Assembly (NCBI RefSeq): GCF_018143015.1
Contig: NC_054758.1
Location: forward strand, 22,077,501-22,141,500
Origin: Lytechinus variegatus
Lineage: Eukaryota > Echinodermata > Echinoidea > Temnopleuroida > Toxopneustidae
Length of the DNA stretch: 64,000 nt
Direction of reading: 5' to 3'
Part shown: positions 55,838 through 64,000 of the stretch, piece by piece
Position numbering within the stretch: position 1 is the first letter of the stretch
Layout: each line of letters begins with the position of its first letter
Translations under genes and position numbers: made by a program
The notes under the pieces: generated by a model
The model's database searches: none
Seen by the model: the letters and a program-made list of their open reading frames with translations, nothing else
Told to the model about the DNA's origin: nothing

Positions 55838-57412
55838 TGCCCTTTATTGCCATAAGTTATTACTTCTCAAAAGCAATGTATTCATTGATTAGTACATGTA
55901 TGTAAGACACATTTCATGATCTGATCCATGTGAGTTATTTTTTGTTAACAAGCAGATTTATACTTCTGTGTTCTGCTGATTCAGTTAACCAAGGTTAAAT
56001 TTGACCATACTTTTATGTATTGCTAATTTTCAACTCATCCGCCGAATAAAAATTATAGTCCTGAGAAAAAAAGTTGTCCAAAAAATGTGACTTTGTTGTT
56101 AAATGACGAAATATGAAAACGAGAGTACACATTGATCAAGGTCAAAGATCATTTCTGGTCAACAGCTGAAAGGAATTTTGATTTTCTTTTCATCATACAT
56201 ATATTCCAGACTTTGTTTTGATTTATTCAATTCTTATCTGCAGTCGTTTGCAGTAGATTATGAAATACATTATTTGGTTGAAAATACAGTTTTAGGGATC
56301 ACAGAAAAGATTTTGTCATTTGGCAGGTTGGCAGTCAAACTACAGTTGTATAACATGTTAGTCTTGTGGAAATTTATCTGCCTGTTTTCCTGTTGGTTCT
56401 TCTGTTTTATGGTCATTCATGTCTAGAAATGCAATTCTTGCCAAACAATGGTCACTTAAACTGTATCTGCGCACATACACTAAATGCAAACAGAATCTTG
56501 CAATTTTTCATTAGCTGAGAGTATGAATATTATGAACGGATGATTTCGTACCGATAGGAAAATTACCAGTAATACGGAAGAGGGGCTATGAATATTGCGT
56601 TTATTTCCATGATATACAAGAATGTTATGCATGTTTGAAGAAAATTTACTGATGTATTTTGTGTATAGTAAAAGAATTTATATTGAATATGAATTGCATC
56701 CAAATTTCTCATTAAGAATATATTGATTAGTGAAGTTAATATCTGGAAACACACAGATGGTATTTTCCATTTCTATTTCAACTTTTTCTTGAGGTAGAAT
56801 TAAGGGATACTCAAGCGGGAAAATAATTGATTTAAATAGATGGGTGATATCAAACAAGTAAGTTATTGAAATTGTTATGGCAGTAGGTTTTGTATGATTC
56901 TGATACAGTTACATGTGTGGTATCATCAATGAGCCATGCAATGTCATATCTCCCCTTTTTCGTATGTTTTTGTATGAAATTCAATTTTTAATTATGCTAA
57001 ATTTTCTGCTCCGAGAATATAATATAAAATTACGTCTGATTATTATTATCATTATAATGTGCATTGTTAAAATGGAAATATTTTTGTACCGATGTTTAAA
57101 AAGAAATCATGTCATGAAACGAAATAAAGAGAAAAACCATGTAATAATAATATAAAAAAACCCCAATTAAAGTGGGAATGTGACATCAGTCAGAGCATAC
57201 AGTACTTATGATTTCCATATTTATGATGTCATGCATATTTATAATGTCATGCAATATTCTTGATTTCATGTATACAAATGTTTTACCAAGATGTTCTAGA
57301 CCTAATATGTTTTTTCCATCCTCTGCCCATCATCATGTTGTTGTCGTAATATCTAAGGACCAACTTTCATAGATAAACAAAAGGCATTTATCTTCTTTTG
57401 CCACTCTACATC
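55838..57412 (+). other. Probable PRDM4 3' flank, no gene seen
   Basis: AT-rich. Possible poly(A) signals AATAAA occur at about 56,045 and 57,123, but none can be chosen without transcripts. No open frame with family features. Confidence 0.35.
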
Positions 57413-57609
57413 CAGGGGGTGTTTCACTCAAGAGTTCAGTGTGACCTACAGTCAAGCTTAAATGCTTATGCACACTCACATGATATGTAACACGTAATCT
57501 TATTGAATGGCATGCAGTAGCACACATCTTATGAGCACGATTTAAACAAACGTAGTGATGCTTTTTATACAGCACGCAACACTTAAATCTGTGTGAAACA
57601 CCACCCCCA
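57413..57609. mobile_element. Palindromic MITE (GGGGGTGTTTCAC ends)
   Basis: CCAGGGGGTGTTTCACTCAAG and GTGTGAAACACCACCCCC are inverted ends; CATATGATG-type inner pairing is weak. Same terminal style as 10,250-10,428 with a different core. Confidence 0.6.
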
Positions 57610-57723
57610 TTATTTGGGGATATTAAGGTCAAAGGTCACCTGTTTCATTGTATGCATTAAATTATCTGGATCATGCTATGAGTGAAGAAACGTTTGAAAA
57701 TCAACTTCCAAATTTGATATGAT

Positions 57724-57852
57724 CTGGGTCCCGTAGGGTTAGAGATTGATCGTATGCTTGATTTTCACGATTGAATGTACATTGTAGTCAATTGAATCAA
57801 TCGTAAAAAAATGTTCTACGATCACTGCTAAGTTTTGTGTTACGGGCCCCTG
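57724..57852. mobile_element. MITE (CACAAAGCTTAGCAATGAT family)
   Basis: CTGGGTCCCGTAGGGTTAGAG on the left and TTTTGTGTTACGGGCCCCTG on the right; core GATTGATCGTATGCTTGATT and ATCAATCGTAAAAAAATG match the two sisters at 50,139 and 54,950 in reverse orientation. Confidence 0.75.
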
Positions 57853-57947
57853 GGCCTGTTACATAAAGCTTAACCATTGATAATGGGTCTGAATTCTAAA
57901 ATCAATTGTAAATATCATCCCCCACAATCAATCACTGAATCATAAGT

Positions 57948-58135
57948 TGAAGGACAAGTCCACCCAACCAAATGTTGATTTGAATAAAAAGAGAAAAATC
58001 TGAAAAGCATAACACTGAAAATTTCATCAAAATCGGATGTAAAAAATTTGAAAGTTTTGCTTAATTTCACATAACAGTTAAATGCACATCTTGGTCGATA
58101 TGTAATTGAGGATGATGACGTCACCCACTCACTGT
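57948..58135. repeat. Half copy of the long-TIR MITE superfamily
   Basis: Starts TTGAAGGACAAGTCCACCC, then TTTCATCAAAATCGGAT, TTTTGCTTAATTTCACATA and GATGACGTCACCCACTCACT, which parallels the left arm of 14,550-15,148. The right arm is missing. Confidence 0.6.
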
Positions 58136-58361
58136 TTATCGAGTAAACGACAATTTGTTCTCTTTAATTATCAAAGAAGCATTTGATAGATCAATCTTGG
58201 CTTTTGTATGTATAACATGTTCTCGGGAGCATTTTCATTTAAGGAATAAGATGTTTGACCTGTTTCTGACAGAGTCTTATCCAGTAGTCACCATAGTGAC
58301 ATACATATGCTTCTCAAACAAAACCAAGGAGAGATGTTGTCAGGAAGTAAAACAATGTTGA

Positions 58362-58450
58362 TGAATTATTATTATCATAAAGTCTTATTTATCCAGGGTA
58401 GCCTCATCAGTGACGTACACTGTTCTCCCAGAGGGCCCTGCTACATTTAA
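58362..58450 (-). mobile_element. LINE/SINE 3' end, minus orientation
   Basis: On the minus strand AGAACAGTGTACGTCACTGA, GAGGCTACCCTGGATAAATA, AGACTTTATGATAATAATAAT forms a retroposon 3' end with an ATA tail. The 5' part is absent. Confidence 0.5.
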
Positions 58451-59330
58451 ACACATACAAAAGAAAAAACAAAGGACAACACATTAGAACGATACAAACA
58501 GAATAAAGTTTAGCGAATTGTGTCTTAAAACCTGGAATAAGATCTTCAGTTTCTCCAATAAGATGAAATAAATGATTGCAAGGTTTCCGCCCTTCTTACT
58601 GTCGATGGAATATTATTCTACAGAATTGAACCGTGTACTGAAATCCTTTTCTTTCCCTTCTCTGTTTTACACTTTTGTATTATGATCCCATTACTATCAG
58701 CATTTCTGGTACGATATGAGCAGGTGTTTGATAATTGGATAAATAAATCTGAAATATATTGTGGGGTGGGGGTGGAATGACCAACACTGTTTGTGGTTTC
58801 CTATTATAGCTATTCTTATGATATACATTTTAGGCAAAAGCCTGAATTCAGGAACTGGCAATTTATTTTCAGGCCAAAGTTTGAGCATTTTTGTGTACAA
58901 AATATTGTATTCTAGGTGATTTTCAGGCCCTCTGATCAATTCCAACTGGCATCCCTAACATTTTGAGATGAATATTTACAATACACTCTACAATTAGCCT
59001 ATGATATTTATTTGTGTAAAGAAACGACTGTTTTTCAGAGAAAAGTTATCTGTTTTCATGTTTGTAATGAAAGGAAAAGGCTAGTATATCAAATGACCTT
59101 TCAATTGGATTGGAGTCAGTTTACTTCAGATCTGGCAGTTGCAAAAGCATAAAGTGTGTTGCTCTCATTCAAGAAAGAATCATAGATCATGCTTTTTGAA
59201 TGAAACTGTTAAACTTATTTGATGTTACTCAACAGGTTTTTGTTAAAATTTTATCAATTTTACGCTGAAGTACCCCTTAAGACTCGAACCCATTTGCCTA
59301 TCACATGCAGTATTTAATAAAACCTGTTCA
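58451..59330. other. Intergenic stretch, nothing recognised
   Basis: No gene, RNA or clear repeat termini were seen in this interval downstream of PRDM4. Confidence 0.35.
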
Positions 59331-59331
59331 G

Positions 59332-59427
59332 TTTGATGCCATTCAGTTGTTTGATTCATTTCAATTGTTTGATGCAATACAGTTGTTTAATTCAGTTCAA
59401 TTGTTTGATTCAATTCAATTGTTTTGG
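59332..59427 (+). repeat. 18-bp minisatellite, about 5 copies
   Basis: Units of GATKCAWTTCAATTGTTT type in phase: GATGCCATTCAGTTGTTT, GATTCATTTCAATTGTTT, GATGCAATACAGTTGTTT and two more. The open frame reading DAIQLF/DSFQLF follows from the 18-bp period and is not claimed as a protein. Confidence 0.85.
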
Positions 59428-59756
59428 AGCCTTTTTGCCTTAAGTCATATAACTGTGTATTCAAATGGGATAAAACAAAATGATACAATTTCAGTATTTC
59501 AAGCTGTTTCCATTAAGTAAAGATGACTCCGATCATTGAAGTGAAATAGACGATGGTAAACAAAACCAGATGAAAAATAACAAAGGAACAATATTTGTAA
59601 GGTTTTTTTAAATGGAAAAACAGTTACTTAACATTGACTTTATTTAAATTAATGAACTGATAATGGGGTATCATAAAGCTCATAGTTTTCCTTGGCTATC
59701 TTAATCAAATTCTAAACTGAATGATAAATTTTGTTTTCGCTGAATTTTACTCCTTA

Positions 59757-59858
59757 AGCCTGTGGCATAAAACTCTTGCCATAAAAAATGGCAAATAAAA
59801 AAAAACTCTGGCAAAACAAGAAGATTGCATTGACAACCTTTTTTATGCAACAGGCCCC
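59757..59858. repeat. Short palindrome (GCCTGTGGCATAAAAC ends)
   Basis: AAGCCTGTGGCATAAAACTC on the left and TTTTTTATGCAACAGGCCCC on the right; inner TTGCCATAAAAAATGGCAAA is a perfect hairpin. Another member of the GGGGCC...CATAAA terminal class. Confidence 0.65.
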
Positions 59859-60294
59859 TTTGAAGCAAACCATGTAGTTTGCTTGTTCTGTCGTAGATAT
59901 GCTCTCTATGAAGTCTAGATTATGTATAATTTTTTTTTCATGGTAAAATAAAACTCAATATGTCCCTTTGTATGTTATTACATGAAATCAAATATGATCC
60001 TTGTGTAATTGTGTTCTCATGTTTGTCAGGATAGATTTTTCTTTGTATAAAATAATGTGTTATCTCACTGTATTGAAGAGGTCATACAATTCCCTTCATA
60101 CTTTGATTTGAAAACGTTTATTTCATATAAAAATGGATTAAAAATATGAAGTGTGACAGAGACCAGCAGCTCTTATTAGTCACTATATCTTTCAATAGTC
60201 TCATTAATTCAAAATTTATTTCTCATTGACTGTGCGTTATAGATAGCTTATTCTTGAAATATACCTTTTCAGAGAATATATCAAGGAGATGGGA

Positions 60295-60790
60295 GAGAGG
60301 TGGAAGTAATGTCGAGAGAGAGAGTGGGGGGGGGGAGGGGAGGATGACAGAGAGGATGACTGGGGAGAGAGAGAGCAAGTGAGAAAAAAAATGTGAGAGA
60401 GGATGAGAGCTAGAGGGAATGAGAAAAGATGGGAAGGAAGGTGGGGGGGGGGGGGTACAGAGAGAATGACGGGGGAGAGGGAGTGAGAAAAGATGAGAGA
60501 GAGGATGAGAACTAGAGGGAGATTGGGGATGGGTGGAAAAATGGTGGAAGGGTGGGGTGACAGAGAGGATGAGTCGGGAGGGAGATGGGAGAGAGTTGGA
60601 GGAAGGAAGAGAGGGGGTGACAGAGATGATGGGAGTATGGGTGAGAAAAAATGGGAGAGAGGATGGGGGGGGGGGTGAGAAAAGATTGGAGAGCGGTTGA
60701 AGGAAGAGAAATGGAGAGATGATGGAGAATTATTGGCTGAGAGGGAGAGAGAGAGTGAGTGATAGAGATGAGAGGGACAGACGGATTACA
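60295..60790 (+). repeat. Purine-rich tract with higher-order repeat
   Basis: Nearly 500 bp of G/A on the plus strand, organised as degenerate ~90-bp units containing GAGAAAAGATGRGAGAGAGG and GGATGAGARCTAGAGGGA. Long homopurine strands with mirror symmetry can form triplex DNA. Frames through it (Gly/Arg/Glu-rich, or Pro/Ser/His-rich on the other strand) are compositional. Confidence 0.85.
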
Positions 60791-61339
60791 AATGCCCTTG
60801 ATTTTCTCATCATGCTTCACAAATCCACTTGAAAGGGAATTGAATGAAAAGAGGTTTCGCACATGATGGCTCGTCACATTTGACGTTGATTGAAAAGGAA
60901 TAATCATTTGCGAGAACTCGTTGAATACAAAAGAACGATGAGCTCACTTATTTGCTTGAACAATTGTTTGCAAATGTACTTGTTAATATCTTAATTTTCA
61001 ATTATTTGTCTATGAAAGAAAACACTTGCGCGATTAGAATTAAGCATTGCATAAGTACTTGTTAGGAAGGTGTTGGCGATATCAGATAACGAGGTCATTG
61101 GAGACAAAAAATCAATAAAATGCTGTATCAAAGAAGCAAGTAAACTCCATTATGATGTGTAAATGAAATGCTATTGTTATCATTGAAACTAGTACTAATA
61201 ATTAGATATAGAAGTAATTTAGTTAAACCCCCTGACACAGCCAGGCTCGAAGGGCGGGAGTTTTCATGAGTTTTTTTTTAAATCGTTAATAGATTTATTG
61301 CTTGTCATAAGCCCACTTGGAACATCCGTATAAAGCACC

Positions 61340-61500
61340 CTACAACTTGTGTTATTATTTTTATTATTATTTATTATCATTATTATTATTGTTATTGTCA
61401 TTATTATCATCAATATTATTATTATTATTGTTTTTACTATTAGTATTATTATTATTATCATGATTTCATTATTATCATTATCATTTTGAATATTATTACA
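61340..61500. repeat. ATT microsatellite
   Basis: Imperfect TTATTATTATTA repeats with interspersed TCA and TTG over about 160 bp. It may be the tail of an unrecognised retroposon. Confidence 0.85.
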
Positions 61501-61918
61501 GAAAGTTTTTCCGAAATTTTAGGTTAATTGATTTTCCGAAGTTTTACTTTAACAGCTAACGGCCTATTATTTCCATCACATAACAAATAATATCGAGTGT
61601 GATAAGGGGGGGGGGGCTGAGGATTACTTCCAAACAGAAAGAAAATGTAAAAAAAAATACTTGTAAAACTTACATAACGCTGCTTAACCTCTAAGAAAAT
61701 TGGATGCATTCTGAGTATGCTCACTCAACATCCGCGCGCACACCCAACAGCTATATTTCCACACACGTACTTCATGTGCTTAACACGCCTTTCAAAAGAT
61801 GATTCTAAACTTTCATAATACTCAGTAAAAGTTAATTAATATACAAGCGTCATTGCGTATACGAGGATTAGGGATTTTGGATTCTAATATAAATATCAGT
61901 GCAGTGTGTTTCAAACTG

Positions 61919-61989
61919 TATATAAAGAAATGGTTAGCCGACTCGTCTTATATTCCAGGACGTTTCTTCATTTCCACCAGTCGTCATGG
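61919..61989 (+). promoter_or_regulatory. TATA promoter and first exon of a gene running right
   Basis: TATATAAAG (61,919-61,927) is followed by a short exon ending in GTCATGG|GTAAGT, with the ATG at 61,986-61,988 and a perfect donor from 61,990. This layout, a 5' UTR whose start codon lies one base before the first intron, would give exon 1 about 40 nt if transcription starts ~30 bp from the TATA box. Upstream are GGATTAG and GGATTCTAAT, which fit TAATCC-type homeobox (Otx-like) sites, at about 61,864-61,890. The next exon was not found in the remaining 2 kb; the product is unknown. Confidence 0.5.
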
Positions 61990-62212
61990 GTAAGTTTTCG
62001 TATACAGTTTTAAAGAGGTATCTTCTGACAAAATATGGTTACATAAGTGTTTTGATTGTAATTTCGACTTAATTTTCATTGGCAAATCATGAATCTATAT
62101 TCCTTTGCAAAATAAACTACTCATCGCCTTTTCATTAAACTCTAAAACTTGTAACTAAGCTATTTTTCTCGCTCTATACTTACTCATGAAAAATTTGTTT
62201 CTTTGTTACACT

Positions 62213-62400
62213 CTAAAAAAATTTACCTAGTATTGTGTAAATTGATTTGCATGTTTTTCGGGTAAAAAGATTTTGTAAATTTTACACAATGTTGCGTAGA
62301 AATTTACCATTTACACGCATTATGCCTAATATAGGGGGGGGGGGTTAACCAGCAAAAATGCACGTTCCCTTAATTTGTACTCAATATTGGGTGAATTTTT
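62213..62400. repeat. Repeat with ACACTCTAAAAAAATTTACC start
   Basis: ACACTCTAAAAAAATTTACC and repeated TTGTGTAAAT / ATTTTACACAA / AATTTACC words in both directions suggest a decayed palindromic MITE; a G run at 62,333-62,343 interrupts it. Confidence 0.45.
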
Positions 62401-62537
62401 GAATAAATAAAGTGGCTTTAAAAGGAGAAACTATAATTTGTAAACAAATTTTCGGCACTACTCCTATGTGTTTAAAATCGCATGCTCGATCTGTAATGAG
62501 AATCATACGTCAGAAAGAATTCGAACCAGTCGGATTC

Positions 62538-62612
62538 GAACCAGTCGGATTCGAACCTGCTATCTACTGCTTGCAGGGCAGCGACTCAGCAACCACCGGG
62601 CTATTCTGGTTC
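62538..62612 (-). tRNA. tRNA-like sequence (pseudogene or SINE head)
   Basis: On the minus strand, GAACCAG at the 5' end pairs perfectly with CTGGTTC at the 3' end (7-bp acceptor stem). Between are AGCCCGGTGGTTGCTGAGTC (D-arm), a CTGC..GCAG anticodon stem with CCTGCAA in the loop, and GGTTCGAATCC (B box). The T-stem is poorly paired. Next to it (62,521-62,551) the 15-mer GGATTCGAACCAGTC is repeated in tandem. Likely non-functional. Confidence 0.4.
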
Positions 62613-63858
62613 ACGGCTAAGTCACCATGAACTGGAATACCAATTTTTACTCTCTGTTCTTATAGTGTAAATGTAGAAAATTATACACGAAGAGATTTGG
62701 CAACACGTTCAAGTTCAGTATCGTGAATGAAATGGGGGTACGAGAATGATGGTTGGTGCATAGCTTAAATCAATTAGTTACTCATAACTATCCTCCCTTT
62801 TGAAAACTTTTGTTATTTAAATGTATGTTTAGTTCCTTCAGGTTTTTAAAATGGAGGGTAGCTCTGGGGAACTTCCATTTAATCTACGCCTACCATTACA
62901 AAATGCGATTAATGTTTTTTTTTTTAATTAACGCCTATAATTTTCGACAAAAAATCCTTTGTCTTCTTCCGGTCAATGACACAATCATTTACTTCTGAAG
63001 AAGATCGTTAAATATTGAGGTTTTTAATAGGTTTGATATAGGGGAAAATGCATTCATTGAATTTGTTTGTTATAGCAAATCAATGATATTAACAGTCGAT
63101 GTTAATTTTCTGGCATCAGTGAAAAGTATGACTGAGGGTTCGAATTTGTGCAGACCAGGCATAATTAGTCATTTAGATAAATGGATATTGAGTTTTTGTT
63201 TATTTTCTTTTCAAAATAGGTTCACTTTTAGCCTGTTTCTGCTTCAGTTGTGTAAAAAATATTTCAAAGTGAATTAACTAACCAATCAACTTGTTAGGTT
63301 GAAACGCTATAGGTAATACAGTGCATCCAAAACGAAACCGAGATTTATCGATGATTTATCATAACTTAATCATAAATAAAATAGACAAGTTACCTACCAA
63401 TTTAAAGCCGAGAATTTTCTCTTTCATCTGAAATTACTTAGATTATTTCTCATTCACGCATGAGTGAGCAAAACAATTTGAAGAGGGGATACCAAAAAGT
63501 CACTTGGCGGGCTGTATCTGGGTTTCAAAAAGAAAATAACGTTTTTGAATAGTTCAATATCTGCTCTTTAATTTGATACCTCAATTTCAGAAAATGGTAG
63601 AAAAATAACAACGTTCTGGCTATTTAAAATAAGGCTTGAATTTTGAATGAAGAGGTTTTACAGGCTAGCGTTCAAACTCACTCGACACTCCATTTTGTTG
63701 ACGATTAGCCATGCATTTATAACTTCTGTGGGTAATCGGTGAAAACACGTTTATTTAATGAAATCGTGGAAATGCAAGCATTGTTTTGAGGGAGCATAAC
63801 TTTTTACTTCTTGACCATTTTCTGTGATTAAGGTATCAAATAAAATAGCAGATATGAG
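62613..63858. other. Non-coding stretch, nothing recognised
   Basis: AT-rich sequence, probably first intron of the gene starting at 61.95 kb. No exon with domain features or repeat termini was seen. Confidence 0.35.
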
Positions 63859-63933
63859 GGTGCCGTGGCCGAGTGGTCTAAGGCGCCTGGCTATACATGG
63901 AAAGTCTGGGGTTCGATCCCCGGCTTCGACACC
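63859..63933 (+). tRNA. tRNA-Leu/Ser-like sequence, imperfect
   Basis: A 75-nt block with GGTGCCG at the 5' end pairing with CGACACC (one mismatch), a perfect A box TGGCCGAGTGGTCTAAGG, and a B box GGTTCGATCCC. The A-box form is that of class II tRNAs (Leu/Ser), but the long variable arm is missing and the anticodon stem pairs at only about three of five positions. It therefore looks like a tRNA pseudogene or the head of a SINE. A real gene with an odd structure cannot be excluded by eye. Confidence 0.45.
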
Positions 63934-64000
63934 TGTGCTCTTTTATCCTGCATTCAAATAAATGGAAATGCTTCACGCATTATTTGTAACTAGGTGTGTG

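Noticed and set aside
60493-60907. Gly/Arg-rich and Pro/Ser-rich frames
   Set aside because: Compositional readings of a purine tract with no start context or homology.
63859-63933. Functional tRNA-Leu or tRNA-Ser gene
   Set aside because: No long variable arm and a poorly paired anticodon stem; kept only as a tRNA-like feature.

Overview
This is eukaryotic, AT-rich, intron-rich DNA from a marine invertebrate. The four recognisable genes are all animal genes split by GT-AG introns. The repeat content (tRNA-derived SINEs ending in ATT runs, CR1/L2-like LINE 3' ends, hAT and Mutator-like MITEs, a large foldback palindrome, and many short palindromes ending in a GGGGCC...TTCATAAA-like motif) is what I associate with echinoderms, most probably a sea urchin. 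The organism call is an inference from repeat style and gene content; no single sequence proves it.

Gene layout. (1) Minus strand, about 3.5-8.7 kb: the 5' part of a GAS2-family gene (calponin-homology domain), which runs off the left edge. (2) Minus strand, 12.4-18.1 kb: a complete CHMP2A (ESCRT-III) gene whose five coding exons give 222 aa. (3) Minus strand, 24.9-32.1 kb: a thiopurine-methyltransferase-like gene with six coding exons; its last exon may have an atypical C-terminus. (4) Plus strand, about 39.4-55+ kb: a complete PRDM4 orthologue with ten coding exons and 1,316 codons in phase, carrying a zinc knuckle, PR domain, seven zinc fingers and a long acidic tail. (5) Plus strand, 61.9 kb: a TATA-box promoter and a tiny first exon whose ATG lies one base before a perfect splice donor; that gene runs off the right edge. 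An isolated exon-like fragment resembling the lysine-ketoglutarate reductase part of AASS lies at 20.5 kb (weak).

The TPMT-like gene and PRDM4 are divergently transcribed, about 7 kb apart. The space between them is filled by a near-perfect 4.6-kb palindrome (32,277-36,841) with a 323-bp loop, whose arms carry 3 and 4 copies of a ~195-bp tandem repeat. I read it as a foldback (TU-like) element or an inverted duplication.

Mobile DNA is dense. Three elements have exact target-site duplications and defined ends: a Mutator-like foldback at 19,055-19,852 (9-bp TSD), a hAT element at 27,788-28,961 (8-bp TSD), and a hAT MITE at 55,595-55,829 (8-bp TSD) with a sister at 31,561-31,816 (8-bp TSD). Nested insertions are visible: a LINE inside a TIR element at 0.7-2.7 kb, and a SINE inside a MITE at 49.6-50.1 kb. 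At least ten short palindromic repeats share a terminal motif but have unrelated cores, some built by repeating one short word in both orientations. The genes do not form a pathway or operon; they are ordinary neighbouring nuclear genes. All exon models were built by eye from splice consensus, reading phase and remembered protein families, without alignment or transcript data.
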